From Cornus controversa (lineage: Eukaryota; Streptophyta; Magnoliopsida; Cornales; Cornaceae): a stretch of 64,000 nt of DNA. The position numbers and the translations under genes are program-made. The stretch is taken from contig CM048852.1 in assembly GCA_026545225.1 (NCBI GenBank), positions 16,468,146 through 16,532,145 of the forward strand, in the 5' to 3' direction. Each line of letters starts with the position of its first letter. The first letter of the stretch is position 1. Below are positions 34,170-47,141 of the stretch, piece after piece. The notes below the pieces were generated by a model. That model was not told the DNA's origin, made no database searches, and was given only the letters and a program-made list of their open reading frames with translations.

Positions 34170-35680
34170 TGATCGGCGTTGAATGTTACGCATTCTAGCC
34201 TCTTAATTTATATATTTTATTCTCTTAGTGATAGATTATTTTGTGATTTTACTTTGTTTTAGTGTTTTCTGTATTTTCAGGGCCTTAATGATTATTTCAG
34301 TTAAAACCAGGATTTTGGGCTTTTAAAGAAGACATCCAAGATGGTGAGATGAAGCCTACATCAAGGAGATTCACTCAACCATTTATTTCAACTCAAATCA
34401 GCCCAAGAAAGAAGTCCAAGAGAATTACAGCTGCTTAAGAAGGTTTCGGGCCTGAAGCCCAAATCTGCGCATAATTCAGTCTTAATCCCGTTTTGGAAAA
34501 TGGACCCGAAGTATTATTTTTGAGCCTCAAATCGACATTATTTTCTCGTTGGGTTGAACGAAATTTGATTCTCCACACTTTTGTATTTCACAAAAATTCC
34601 GTAAATCGGACTTCTAGTGGGTCAAAAGTCGGGCCGAAGTCAGCAGGAAAAACTCACCTGATTAGTGCTGCGGGAAACCCTAATTAATTCCTAATTGGAT
34701 TAGGACTTTGGTGAATTCTCTTGGGGAATAAAGTGAAGACTTGAAGGCTGAGTTGGGAGAGCTTACACAGAGATTAGAGAGTCTGAGAGGGCTAAGAAGA
34801 GAACAGAAACATATTGCAGAGCCAATGGAGAACGAAGTCATACACGTAATTCAGAAAGATGATGTCTTCTTCCTCAACAGTTGAAGCTTCTTCTTCCACC
34901 ATGAGCGGCTAGTTCATCCACTAGGGTTTTGATGTAACCCTAACAAAGCATCAATGGTTTGATTGTTTTAATTATTGGGGACCTTTATATACATGCATAG
35001 ATTGTGTAATTGTGAGGATTCTTATTAATGAATTGAGCAATAAAAGTCTTGTAAATTCAATCTCAATGATTTCTTATCTTGTCTTAGATATTTAGTTGTT
35101 GTTATTGAACTCAATCTCTTTTGTTTTCTGTGATCATGAGAGAGATTATTACACAATGGTAATCACTGAATATATTGTTATGAGCTTTGATGGATTATGC
35201 CTAGAGAAGATGAACCATACTGCACCCTAGATTAGAGTAGTTAGGCAGATGGCCCATGCCAATCGAAGATAGTCCATGGCTTAGCCTTAATCATATGCTA
35301 TCTTCTTGACGGATGAAGGTGAGCTTGTAGCCACCGACACCACTTATGCATGATGTAATTCCCCTATAGTTGATTCAATGGACCATTGATTGTGGAGTTA
35401 GTGGTGAAGTCAAACACCCTAGGTTTCTCTCCTATTATCTTCACTATCTTGTTTACCTTTGATTTAGCTTATTTTACTTTTTAATTAATTTAGTTTAAAA
35501 ATCAGAATTCTTTTCTTCTAAATTTAATTAGAATTAGCTCTGCGTTCCAACTCGTCAGAACATAATCCCTGAGGTACGATACGCCTTTCGATAGCCCTAT
35601 TCTGCAAGGAATTCATTCTATTGCGAAGTGTGGAAAATTATAATTGATATACTTTTTGAGTCACACTCACACACGAATCA
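34170..35680 (+). repeat. 5' LTR of D
   Basis: Starts TGATCGGCGTTGAATG, ends CACACGAATCA. The TATA box TTTATATACA at 34984-34993 is the likely core promoter. AATAAAAGTC at 35039 could serve as a polyadenylation signal. No short palindromic repeat cluster like that of family 1 is seen in U3. Confidence 0.93.
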
Positions 35681-35685
35681 ATTTT

Positions 35686-35702
35686 TGGCGACGTTGCCGG
35701 GG
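35686..35702 (+). other. tRNA-Asp-type primer binding site of D
   Basis: A near match to the complement of the tRNA-Asp 3' end, five bases after the LTR. The leader continues to the gag start at 35824. Confidence 0.8.
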
Positions 35703-35823
35703 ATTATCTATTTGATTGATTGGATTTTACAGAATTAGTTTTAATTGGATTTTTAGTTTAGGAAATTTTTATATTTTATTTTTAATTTTGTTTTTGTTTC
35801 TTTTCAGGTGCTTTTAGTAATAT

Positions 35824-37683
35824 ATGCAAGGTCGTCGTTCTGTGGCTGATCCTTTGATACCTCTTGATCCTGAGCCTGAACGTACTCTTAGACAACAGAG
35901 GAACATCCCTGTTGATACCATTGTGCAAGAGGAAGAAATAATTGAAGACATGGCAGAAGAGAGGAATAATAACCTTGTTCCTAATGCTGATGGAGAAAGA
36001 GCTAAATTGCTTAGGGACTACTATGTTCCTGAGACATATACCTCGCCAGCAGGTTTTCAACTGCCCAATGTCACAGCACAGAATTATGAGATCAAGTCCA
36101 GCATTATTCAGATGCTACCATCTTATTTTGGGTTGACTCAAGAAGGCCCTTACAAGCATCTGGATGACTTCAATGAAGTGTGCTCAACTACAAAAATTCA
36201 TAACTTCTCTGAAGATGCTTTCAGAATGAGACTTTTTCCATTCTCTTTGAAAGACAAAGCAAAATATTGGTTCAACTCTCTATCGGCTGGTTCTATCACG
36301 ACTTGGACTCAGATGCAACATGAGTTTCTCAAGAAGTATTTTCCGATAGGGAAGACCAATCAGTTCAGACGTGCTATCACTGGTTTCTCCCAACATGAGG
36401 GGGAACAATTTTATGAGACATGGGAAATATTCAAGGACCTTCTTAGGAAGTGTCCCCATCATCAAGTTCCTAAGTGGCAACTAGTGCAGAGTTTTCATGA
36501 AGGGCTCACAGAAGCCAACAGACAGATGGTTGATGCGTCATGTGGAGGTACTTTTATGTTGAAGAGTGAAGAAGAGGCATGGACCTTATTTGAAAATCTT
36601 ATTGACAACTCTCTACAACATGTGTCCTCTACTCGTTCTAGCAGACCTGCCACTACCAGGAAGACTAATGGGATTTTTGAGGTTGGTGCTTCAGAAGCTA
36701 TGCCAACTGATATTGATCTAATTGCACAGAAGGTAGCAGCAATTATGGCTGCCAATCAAACTCCTTCTGCTTCAAATTCTTCATTGCTAGGCCCTTGTGA
36801 ATTTTGCTCTAGTCCTATGCATAATGTGAGCAATTGTCCTTCAATGGGGCAATTTTCTGATAATCAACATGAGCAAGTTCAAGCTACTTTCACTGGACCA
36901 ATGAATCCTCCACGAGGTAATACTTACAATCCCACATGGAGGAATCATCCTGGTTTTTCTTACAGTAACCAAGGGGCAGCAATACAACCATCATATCAAC
37001 CTAGGACTTTTGTGCCTCAACAGCAATATCAAACACAAAGTCCTATGGCCCAAAGAATTTCTACTATTGAAGACAAGCTGACTCTTACCTTGTCTAAATT
37101 TGACAAGCTTGATTCTCTTATAGAGACAGTGCAAGCTACTGCAGCAACAGTACAATCTACAGTTCAGCTAGTGCACTCGCATTCTCAATCCATTGCCAAA
37201 CTGGAATCTCAGTTTGGACAGCTTGCTACTTCATTGAGTAGAAGAGAAGAAGGGAAGCTCCCTAGTCAACCAATTGCTAATCCAAGAGGGATGCAAGCTT
37301 CCACAAGCAACCCACACCATGAGCAAGTTCAAGCCATTACCACTTTGAGAAGTGGGAAAATAATTGACAATAAGGTGGGTGAAAAGAAAGAAGAAGAAAA
37401 AGTGACCACAAGTCCAAGTGCTGAAATTCCTTATGAGCCCAAGGCTCCTTTCCCACAACATTTTCTTGAAGCATCTAAATTGGGGAAGCAAGGGGACAAG
37501 CTACATGACATGATGGAGGTGTTTCGCCAAGTGAAGATTAATTTGCCACTCCTTGATGCCATCAAGCAAATTCCTCCTTATGCAAAATTTTTGAAGGACT
37601 TGTGCACTCAGAAAAGGCGTTCTAAAAGCCATGTGCCAAAGAAAGTAATGCTGCCACAACAAGTAAGTTCAATAATTCAGTAG
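35824..37683 (+). pseudogene. gag: gag of D
   Basis: Starts MQGRRSVADPLIPLDPEPERTLRQ. It has the gag domain (YFGLTQEGPYKHLDDFNEVC, KAKYWFNSL, KKYFPIGKTNQFRRAITGF), a CCHC knuckle CEFCSSPMHNVSNC near 36797-36840, a coiled coil around 37050-37230 and a linker to protease. It is a 619-codon open stretch. Confidence 0.9.
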
Positions 37684-40071
37684 TGTACTCCTCCCAAGTA
37701 CAAAGATCCTGGTGCTCCAACTATCTCATGCATTATTGGGGAGCACCATGTGGATAAAGCTCTTCTTGATTTGGGTGCAAGTGTGAATTTGCTACCCTAT
37801 TCAGTTTACTTACAATTGGGCTTGGGAGAATTGAAGCCTACCTCGGTGATATTACAATTTGCAGACAGATCAACAAAGCAACCCCGAGGAATCATAGAAG
37901 ATGTGCTCATTAAAGTGGACAAGTTCTACTTTCCTGTTGATTTCATTGTACTTGACACTGAGCCGGTTCACAATCCGAAGAGGCACGTTCCTATGATCCT
38001 TGGTCGACCTTTCTTAGCTACTGCTGATGCTTGCATAAATTGTAGGTCGGGGATCATGGATATTTCTTTTGGCAACATGAATGTCAAGCTTAATGTGTTC
38101 AATGCTATCCAACACCCTCCAGATCAGAGTGATGTGTTCTGCATGGATGATATTGATGAATGTGTGGAGGAATTTGTTTCATCCTCTATATCTCGAAACT
38201 CCCTGGAGGTATGTAAGTCTTTTTATGACTTTGAGAACATTAATGATGAATGGTTGTGTGAAGAAGTGCATGTTATGCTGGAAGTGGATGCTATTCAGAA
38301 TACTCCACTATGGAGAATTCCAATTGAGCCACTACCTTTTCTCTCTAGCACTCCCTTAGTGCCTTCATTAGAGTCCCCTCCAGAATTAGAGTTGAAGCCT
38401 TTGCCTGACAAATTGAAGTATGTATTCTTGGGGGCACAGAAAACTCTTCCTGTTATAATTGCCTCTGATCTGACAGAAATTCAAGAGAAGAGCTTAGTAG
38501 AGGTTTTATACCAACATCGTGAAGCAATTGGATGGAGTGTTGCTGATCTTAAGGGCATTGATCCCTCAGTTTGCATGCACAAAATCCATTTGGAAGAAGG
38601 ATGTAAGCCAACTAGAGAGGCACAGAGGCGGTTGAACCCCAACATGAAGGAGGTGGTAAAGAAAGAGGTTGTCAAGTTACTTGATGCAGGAATCATTTAT
38701 CCAATTTCTGATAGCACATGGGTGAGTCCGACACAAGTGGTTCCAAAGAAATCTGGTCTTACCATTGTCCCTAACTCCATGGGAGAGCTTGTCCCACAAC
38801 GTACTGCCACAGGTTGGCGTGTTTGCATTGATTACAGAAAGCTCAATTCTATGACAAGGAAGGATCACTTCCCCCTTCCATTCATTGACCAAATACTTGA
38901 AAGGTTAGCTGGTCAGAGCTATTATTGCTTTCTGGATGGTTACTCTGGTTATAACCAAGTAGCTATGGATCCAGAAGATCAAGAGAAGACCACTTTCACT
39001 TGTCCCTTTGGTACTTTTGCGTATCGTCGTATGCCTTTTGGATTATGTAATGCTCCGGCTACATTCCAGAGGTGTATGATGGCCACCTTTTCTGACATGG
39101 TGGAAAAATTCTTGGAGGTGTTCATGGATGACTTCTCTATTTTTGGATCATCCTTTGAACATTGTTTGAGCAATTTATCACTTGTGCTTCAAAGGTGCTG
39201 AGAACGGAATCTGGTACTTAGTTGGGAGAAGAGCCATTTTATGGTGAAAGAAGGTATTGTATTGGGCCATATTGTTTCAGAGAGGGGCATTGAAGTTGAT
39301 AAAGCAAAGATCGACCTAATTGCAACTTTGCCTCATCCAACTTTGGTAAGGCAAGTTCGATCTTTCTTAGGCCATGCCGGGTTCTATAGAAGATTCATCA
39401 AGGATTTCAGTAAAGTGGCTCGACCATTGTGCCATTTGTTATCTAAAGATGTTCCATTTATCTTTGATGAAGAGTGTGTGAAAGCTTTTGAAAAGCTTCG
39501 GTCTCTGTTATCCTCTGCACCAATCATGCAGTCTCCAAAATGGGCTGTACCTTTTGAAATCATGTGTGATGCCTCTGATTATGCAGTAGGAGCCGTGTTG
39601 GGACAGAGAGAAGAGAAACGACCACATGTCATCTACTACGCTAGTAAGACTCTCTCTGATGCCCAACTTAATTATACAACCACAGAGAAAGAGCTTCTAG
39701 CTGTAGTGTTTGCCTTGGACAAGTTTCGTTCTTATTTATTGGGATCCAAGGTGGTTGTCTATTCTGATCATGCAGCATTGAGACACTTATTGGCAAAGAA
39801 AGAAACCAAACCGTGTCTTATTCGGTGGATTTTATTGCTGCAAGAATTTGATTTGGAGATAAAAGACAAAAAGGGAACGGAGAATGTGGTTGCAGATCAT
39901 TTATCTCGAATCGAGTTTGAGCCGGTGATCGATGCACTACCTATTCGAGACTCATTCCCGGATGAGCAATTATTTGAAATCAATTTGATGAAAGTTAATG
40001 GCCAAAGGTTGAAACATTGTGTGGAAGGGATATGTGCCTTAATATATTCAGAGCTTGGTTATGCCACATGA
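37684..40071 (+). pseudogene. pol: protease, RT and RNase H of D
   Basis: Protease loop [12 protein letters not shown] near 37759-37794. [12 protein letters not shown] near 38930-38959 and catalytic FMDDF at 39121-39135. RNase [15 protein letters not shown] near 39562-39603, [15 protein letters not shown] and [12 protein letters not shown] near 39757-39792. The region ends in a short tail ([14 protein letters not shown]) of the kind seen at the end of E's pol. An integrase domain is not recognised. About two breaks. Confidence 0.88.
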
Positions 40072-40476
40072 GATGATTGCTAGTTCACTTTACACGAGGG
40101 AGCTAGAGTTGATTATTTTGCGATATGTTGATGTGAATTATGCCTGGGAACCATTGATTTGAATTATAGAATTTGAAAGTTTGAATTATTCTTGAATGCA
40201 AGTTTGTAACTATGTATTGTAATCTTCTTCTTGAATTAATGTTGAAACAGAATTTTAAATGTTTGTGGGTAACATTTCTGGAAACCCTCACGAGACTATA
40301 CTCGTCCACTAGGGGGAACCTAGGGGTTTAAAGGCTTGTTGCATACGCTAAATGCAATCGTTTCACCCACGAAAGTGGAGTTTAGTAGTTTAGTTAGTAT
40401 TTTTTTTAGTAGTTCTTTGTTTTAGTTTTGTTTTATTCTATTGCTAAGGGACTAGCAATATGTAAGTTTGGGGGTG
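40072..40476 (+). other. 3' UTR of D with hairpin and PPT
   Basis: No coding signal. TATTGCTA/TAGCAATA with an AGGGAC loop forms a hairpin at 40439-40460. AAGTTTGGGGGTG at 40464-40476 abuts the 3' LTR. The internal hairpin module found in A, B, C and F is absent here. Confidence 0.82.
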
Positions 40477-41987
40477 TGATCGGCGTTGAATGTTACGCAT
40501 TCTAGCCTCTTAATTTATATATTTTATTCTCTTAGTGATAGATTATTTTGTGATTTTACTTTGTTTTAGTGTTTTCTGTATTTTCAGGGCCTTAATGATT
40601 ATTTCAGTTAAAACCAGGATTTTGGGCTTTTAAATAAGACATCCAAGATGGTGAGATGAAGCCTACATCAAGGAGATTCACTCAACCATTTATTTCAACT
40701 CAAATCAGCCCAAGAAAGAAGTCCAAGAGAATTACAGCTGCTTAAGAAGGTTTCGGGCCTGAAGCCCAAATCTGCGCATAATGCAGTCTTAATCCCGTTT
40801 TGGAAAACGGACCAGAAGTCTTATTTTCGAGCCTCAAATCGACATTATTTTAGCTTGGGGTTGAACGAAATTTGATTCTGCACACTTTTGTATTTCACAA
40901 AAATTCCGTAAATCGGACTTCTAGTGGGTCAAAAGTCGGGCCGAAGTCAGCAGGAAAAACCCACCTGATTAGTGCTGCGGGAAACCCTAATTAATTCCTA
41001 ATTGGATTAGGACTTTGGTGAATTCTCTTGGGGAATAAAGTGAAGACTTGAAGGCTGAGTTGGGAGAGCTTACACAGAGATTAGAGAGTCTGAGAGGGCT
41101 AAGAAGAGAACAGAAACATATTGCAGAGCCAGTGGAGAACGAAGTCATACGCGTAATTCAGAAAGATGATGTCTTCTTCCTCAACAGTTGAAGCTTCTTC
41201 TTCCACCATGAGCGGCTAGTTCATCCACTAGGGTTTTGATGTAACCCTAACAAAGCATCAATGGTTTGATTGTTTTAATTATTGGGGACCTTTATATACA
41301 TGCATAGATTGTGTAATTGTGAGGATTCTTATTAATGAATTGAGCAATAAAAGTCTTGTAAATTCAATCTCAATGATTTCTTATCTTGTCTTAGATATTT
41401 AGTTGTTGTTATTGAACTCAATCTCTTTTGTTTTCTGTGATCATGAGAGAGATTATTACACAATGGTAATCACTGAATATATTGTTATGAGCTTTGATGG
41501 ATTATGCCTAGAGAAGATGAACCATACTGCACCCTAGATTAGAGTAGTTAGGCAGATGGTCCATGCCAATCGAAGATAGTCCATGGCTTAGCCTTAATCA
41601 TATGTTATCTTCTTGACGGATGAAGGTGAGCTTGTAGCCACCGACACCACTTATGCATGATGTAATTCCCCTATAATTGATTCAATTGACCATTGATTGT
41701 GGAGTTAGTGGTGAAGTCAAACACCCTAGGTTTCTCTCCTATTATCTTCACTATTTTGGTTACCTTTGATTTAGCTTATTTTACTTTTTAATTAATTTAG
41801 TTTAAAAATCAGAATTCTTTTCTTCTAAATTTAATTAGAATTAGTTCTGTGTTCCAACTCGTCAGAACATAATCCTTGAGGTACGATACCCCTTTCGATA
41901 GCCCTATTCTGCAAGGAATTCGTTCTATTGCGAAGTGTGGAAAATTTTAATTGATATACTTTTTGAGTCACACTCACACATGAATCA
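40477..41987 (+). repeat. 3' LTR of D
   Basis: 1,511 bp, same length as 34170-35680, with scattered substitutions. It ends in ATGAATCA next to CTAAG. Confidence 0.93.
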
Positions 41988-43114
41988 CTAAGCCATGGAC
42001 TATCTTCGATTGGCATGGGCCATCTGCCTAACTACTCTAATCTAGGGTGCAGTATGGTTCATCTTCTCTAGGCATAATCCATCAAAGCTCTTAACAATAT
42101 ATTCAGTAATTACCATTGTGTAATAATCTCTCTCATGATCATAGAAAATAAGAGAGATTGAGTTCAATAACAACAACTAAATATCTAAGACAAGATAATA
42201 AATCATTGAGATTTAATTTACAAGACTTTTATTGCTCAATTCTATAATAAGAATCCTCTGAATTACACAATCTATGCATGTATATAAAGGTCCCCAATAA
42301 TTAAAACAATCAAACCATTGATGCTTTGTTAGGGCTACATCAAAACCCTAGTGGATGAACTAGCCGCTCATGGTAGAAGAAGAAGCTTCAACTGTTAAGG
42401 AAGAAGGCATCATCTTTCTGAATTACGCGTATGACTTCGTTCTCCAATGGCTCTGCAAATATGTTTCTGTTCTCTTCTCAGCCCTCTCAGACTCTCCAAG
42501 CTCTGTTCTCTCTCCCTAATCTCTTCCAAACTCAGCCTCTTATTCTTCACTTTATTCCCCAAGAGAATACACCAAAGTCCTAATCCAATTAGGAATTAAT
42601 TAGGGTTTCCCGCAGCACTAATCAGGTGGGTTTTTCCTGCTGACTTCGGCCCAACTTTTGACCCACTAGAATTCTGATTTACGGAATTTTCGTGAAATAC
42701 AAAAGTGGGCAGAATCAAATTTCGTTCAACCCTTACGCAAAAATAATGTCGATTTGAGGCTTGGAAATAAGACTTCTGGTCCGTTTTCCAAAACGGGATT
42801 AAGACTGTATTATGCGCAGATTTGGGCTTCAGGCCCGAAACCTTCTTAAGCAGCTGTAATTCTCTTGGACCTATTTCTTGGGCTGATTTGAGTTGAAATA
42901 AGTGGTTGAGTGAATCTCTTTGATGTAGGCTTCATCTCACCATCTTGGATGTCTTCTTTAAAAGCCCAAAAGCTTGGTTTTAACTGAAATAATCATTAAG
43001 GTCCTGAAAATACAGAAAACACTAAAATAAAGTAAAATAACAAAATAATCTATCACTAAGAGAATAAAATACATAAGTTAAGAGGCTAGAATGCGTAACA
43101 TTCAACGCCTATCA
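41988..43114 (-). repeat. 5' LTR of C, right part
   Basis: Continues 33772-34169 after D and ends TTCAACGCCTATCA. It abuts CAAAC at 43115, internal sequence of E. Confidence 0.9.
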
Positions 43115-43342
43115 CAAACAAACCACTATACCCCAAAGATCAAGTAAAATAGTATGGGTGAAAATAAATATGAAAGAGAAAATTCTTAAATAAAAAATAA
43201 ATAAAATATTTTTTTTTCATTTTTCAAAAAACTTTTTTTTTTTTTATAATAAAAAAATCTAACTACAGAAAGAAAAATAAAATCAAAAATAATAAAAATA
43301 AAATCAAAACTAAAAATAATACAAAAGATGGTTACCTTCCTA
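43115..43342 (-). other. start of the 3' UTR of E
   Basis: Very A/T-rich, with poly-T and AAAT runs around 43180-43330. It lies just past the env-like stop and ends at the right LTR of C. The rest of E's 3' UTR is not found beside it. Confidence 0.6.
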
Positions 43343-44566
43343 TCAAGGGTGTGGTGGTGACTGAGCATCCGGATCCAAGTTTGCTTGGCGCATCAGTGCA
43401 CGCATTATCCTCCTCATCTCTAGTTGCTCTTGGCGAGTGTCACGAAAGTGATCCGCCATCTCTGTCCTCATTGCTCCAAACTGGGTGGATACCTCTGTCT
43501 GTAGGGTGCCAAACTGGGTTGTCAACCCAGCAATCTGCCCCTCTAAATATTGATAATCATGGCCACCAGCCTGTGCATGCACCTCCTCTTCCTCTGCCTC
43601 CATCTCCTCTGGATCTTCCACCGGTGGTGGTATATCTATATGCTCTCCTCATTGGGCCAACCGAGATACCTCACCAGGCGCCGCTATGACTCTCTGGTGC
43701 ATATGAGATCGGCTCAAATTCCAGTCATGCGTGCCATAATGAAGATCACGTGGAAAGGCAAGCTCGTCCTCATGTACTACATACCCCTGTGCCACAAACA
43801 ACTGGTGAATAATAGTAGGGAATGGAAACTCCCAGTCACTTGCACTGTCTGGTGCCTTGGCCACAACCTTGGAATAGAACTTCTTCATCTGGCCCCAGAC
43901 AATCTGTGGGAATGACAGCCAATGCCCAAAATGTATGGCATATAATGATCGAAGGAACTCTTGACGTTTCTCGGTCTTATGTCCAATTGGACATACATTC
44001 TTGAGTAGAACAGCGTCAAGGAACCATAAATGATTTGGCATTGAAGACTTGGAAGCTGCATTCCTTTTTGACCCAGAAAATTGGTTGGCACACAAACGTG
44101 CAACCACATTACCCACTGACAACTCGTCGGGTAGAGGAGTATAGATATGAGATCAATCATCTGGGCACTCATGAGGACAACCCATGGTAATGGCAATGGA
44201 TGACATGTCCACTCGAACTATTGTTCCATCTACTGAAGAAGTAAGCACATCCCGCTCATCAGGTGCCGGCATTAAGTTCTAATAAAATACCTTGACAAGC
44301 CTCGGGTAAATAGTAGATGAGAGTGGAACAAAAATGGATGCCGACCGACGACAACGGATGTCGGAAATCCCCCATCGTGTCTCGGGAAACATACCATAGA
44401 GTTCGGCTATGTCAAACGTAGTTTCAAAGTTCAACGCCCTTGGATGCCATCTCTCTTGAATACCTTCTCGGCGAGATCGTGAAGAACCTGTGGTCGGATC
44501 ATGCCTCGCTCGGCGAGGATTACGTGAACTTGAAGCACCTTGGTGACTTGCTCTCTTTGGTGCCAT
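43343..44566 (-). pseudogene. env-position gene of E
   Basis: Starts MAPKRASHQGASSSRNPRRARHD, a basic serine/arginine-rich N-terminus. It continues with FDIAELYGMFPETRWGISDIRCRRSASIFVPLSSTIYPRLVKVFY and then the NHLWFLDAVLLKNVCPIGHKTEKRQEFLRSLYAIHFGHWLSFPQIVWGQ block that matches the same family in A, B and F. An acidic stretch and a helix (TTQFGTLQTEVSTQFGAMRTEMADHFRDTRQEQLEMRRIMRAL) end it. The domain order is as in A, but GC content is lower. No membrane segment seen. A few breaks. Confidence 0.75.
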
Positions 44567-45414
44567 AGAAATAGAAAAAGTGTGGTTGAGGAATTAAATC
44601 GAACACTTGGCGTGCACAATTAACTTGTAACCTTCAACCTCCTTTTTTCGGCAATTTTTCCACCCAAATCAAACAAGTAATTTCACCAAATTGATCCCCC
44701 AAACTTGGTCTTCAAAAGCCCTCAAAAAGATTTGAACAATTTCTTCAAAGAAAAACTTCACTTACTTTAATGTTGAACTTGAAAAAGTGAGAGCTTCCTT
44801 TGAGAACTAATGATTTTTGATCCAATTTGATCTTGAAGTTGATGATGATCAATGTTGAATTCTTGTTTAATACTCACCAATTGAAGAAATTAATTTTTCG
44901 GATGATGTAGGACTTGAATTAGAGTTCAAAGAGGTCTAGGATGCAAGTAGTAGCTTTTGAATTGGAAAAGGAGTCTTTATATAAAAGGAAGTCTCGGCCA
45001 GCCCACAAAATGCCTTGGGCGATCGATCCCTCCTAGGATGGGCGATCGATCGCCCACCTGCTGGTGGGGCTTCTCTTGGAAAATCATGGGGCGATCGATC
45101 CCCCTCCTCTGGGGCGATCGATCCCCCTTCTGGTAGCCTGCTGGACCCTCCATCGCCCAAGGTCGACCGAGAGCATGATTTTTCACCCATCTTGAGTCCA
45201 AATACCTCGGTACACCTCTTGGCATCCTCCGGAAGCAACTTATACATCAAAAACTCAAAGAAAAAACATTAAAACGCAACTAGAATTGAAGAAAAACTTA
45301 AGAAAACTAAAACTAAAAATTAAAATCAAAGAAAACTAAAGAAAATAAAGTAGAGAAATACATACAGAACCTACAATTTAACGTCCGTAGGAGACGATTG
45401 ATTCTCCAAAGGGA
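44567..45414 (-). other. pol-env spacer of E with GCGATCGATC repeats
   Basis: No coding signal. Four copies of GCGATCGATC, one as the full palindrome GGGCGATCGATCGCCC, lie at about 45018-45131. This is the family-2 counterpart, at the same position, of the TCGATTGATCGA cluster in family 1 and the GATGCATCGTAAT cluster in F. The rest is AT-rich leader. Confidence 0.75.
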
Positions 45415-47141
45415 TTAAGTCAGATAGACGGGATCCGTCAAGTCGACGGACTCTACGTCTCTTTTTGGCACACATCCTTCCACACAATGCTTCAACCTTT
45501 GCCCATTAACTTTCATCAAAGTATTATCTCGAAAGCTTTGAATTTCCATAGCTCCATGAGGAAAAACCAAAATCACTTGGAATGGTCCATCCCACCTTGA
45601 ACGCAATTTTCCGGGAAACAACCGAAGCTTGGAATTGAAGAGCCACACTTTATCACCTGGGGAGAAGGACTTCCGTGAGATATGTCGATCATGAAATGCC
45701 TTCGTCCTCTCTTTGTAAATTCGTGAATTTTAGCATCACGTCTAAACTCTTCAAATTCATTCAATTGCAACTTCCTCTCTTCCCCAGCTCTTTTTGCATC
45801 GAAATTGAATTTTCAAATTGCCCAGAGTGCCTTATGCTCGATCTCTACTGGAAGATGACATGTTTTCCCATACACCAACCAATATGGTGACATACCGATA
45901 GGAGTCTTGTAAGCAGTCCGATACGCCCATAGTGCTACACTCAGTCGCAATGACCAATCGCTTCTATTCGGTCTCACTGTCTTCTCGAGAACATGCTTAA
46001 TTTCTCGGTTGGACAGCTCTACTTGCCCACTTGTCTGAGGATGATAAGGTGTCGCCACCTTATGTGTCACTGAATATTTAGCAAGCAAACTTCTCAAGAA
46101 TTTATTGCAAAAGTGAGTACCACCATCACTGATCAAGGCTCGAGGAATTCTGAATCGACTAAGAATATTCTCATGCATGAATTTGATTACCACCTTATGA
46201 TCATTGGTTCGAGTTGCAATGGCCTCCACCCATTTGGAAACATAATCCACACCAACCAGAATGTATTCGTAGACAAAAGAAGGTGGAAAGGGTCCCATAA
46301 AATCAATTCCCCAAACATCAAAAATCTCCACCACCAGAATGGGGCTCATTGGCATCATATCACGCCTCGACATTGAACCCAATCTTTGACAACGATCACA
46401 AGTCTTACAGAAAACATATGCATCATGAAACAGAGAAGGCCAAAAGAATCCACATTGAAGTACCTTTGCTGCTGTCTTCCTTGCACTAAAGTGGCCTCCA
46501 CATGCCAATGAGTGGCAGAACTTGAGAATATCTTGAAACTCATGTTCTGGGACACATCGCCGAATAATCTGATCTGGGCAATATTTAAATAACTCTGGAT
46601 CCTCCCAAAAGTAATGATGAACTTTAGAGAAGAATCGATCACGTTCTCGCTTGGTCCAGTCTTTTGGCACTTTTCCCGTGGCTAAATAATTCACAATATC
46701 TGCATACCATGGTGTGGAGTTGTCGGATACTCCAAACAATTGCTCACTCTGAGAAATTTTGGAAAATGTAGTGCATACAGAATTTACCACCATGGTAGAA
46801 AATTGATCTTCAAACATCTTCTTCTCCTTCTGTTTTTCTTGCACCCTTATTTTATTTGTAGATTCAGCCACATCTTCAGAGTCCATGAAGAAAACATCAG
46901 TCTGATCTGGAGGATTCTCAACATCATTGAAAATATTAAGCTTAACCTTCATGTTGCCAAATGAAATATCCATGATCCCTGACCTACAATTTATGCAAGC
47001 ATCAGCAGTAACTAAGAAAGGTAGACCAAGGATCACTGGAATGTGCCTCTTCGGATTGTGAACTGGCTCAATGTCAAGTACAATGAAATCAATAGGAAAG
47101 TAGAACTTGTCCACTTTAATGAGCACATCTTCTATGATTCC
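45415..47141 (-). pseudogene. protease end, integrase and pol tail of E
   Basis: Reading leftwards on the - strand, the first part is the protease end ([46 protein letters not shown]). A linker and the integrase zinc region ([29 protein letters not shown]) follow. The core then shows [22 protein letters not shown] and [13 protein letters not shown]. The pol tail is [25 protein letters not shown] to TDPVYLT. RT and RNase H are not present between protease and integrase, as in C. A few breaks. Confidence 0.85.

Larger units (their letters stand above)
34170..41987 (+). mobile_element. Athila-lineage element D (family 2), innermost
   Basis: 7,818 bp on the + strand, between GTAAG and CTAAG, with two 1,511-bp LTRs. 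Parts: tRNA-Asp-type primer site, gag, protease, RT, RNase H, a short pol tail, 3' UTR and PPT. Integrase and an env-like gene are not seen. The LTRs differ by around one percent by eye, so D is older than A but must be younger than C, in whose LTR it sits. Gag to RNase H is well preserved, with about two or three breaks. Confidence 0.93.
28156..43114 (-). mobile_element. Athila-lineage element C (family 2), nested in E
   Basis: Family-2 LTRs at 28156-29664 and at 33772-34169 plus 41988-43114. The two share variants (for example AGGTTGTTTGACTTCACGAC) that the LTR of E lacks, so they are partners. The internal part, 29665-33771, holds gag, protease and integrase remains with no RT and a rearranged 3' part. 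The right flank (CAAAC at 43115) does not match the left flank (TCTAG), which belongs to E; see the finding on LTR recombination. D is inserted in its right LTR. Confidence 0.75.

Noticed and set aside
43180-43330. Poly-T and A-rich runs as a possible SINE or LINE tail
   Set aside because: No adjoining SINE or LINE sequence and no flanking duplication; it fits the AT-rich 3' UTR of E.
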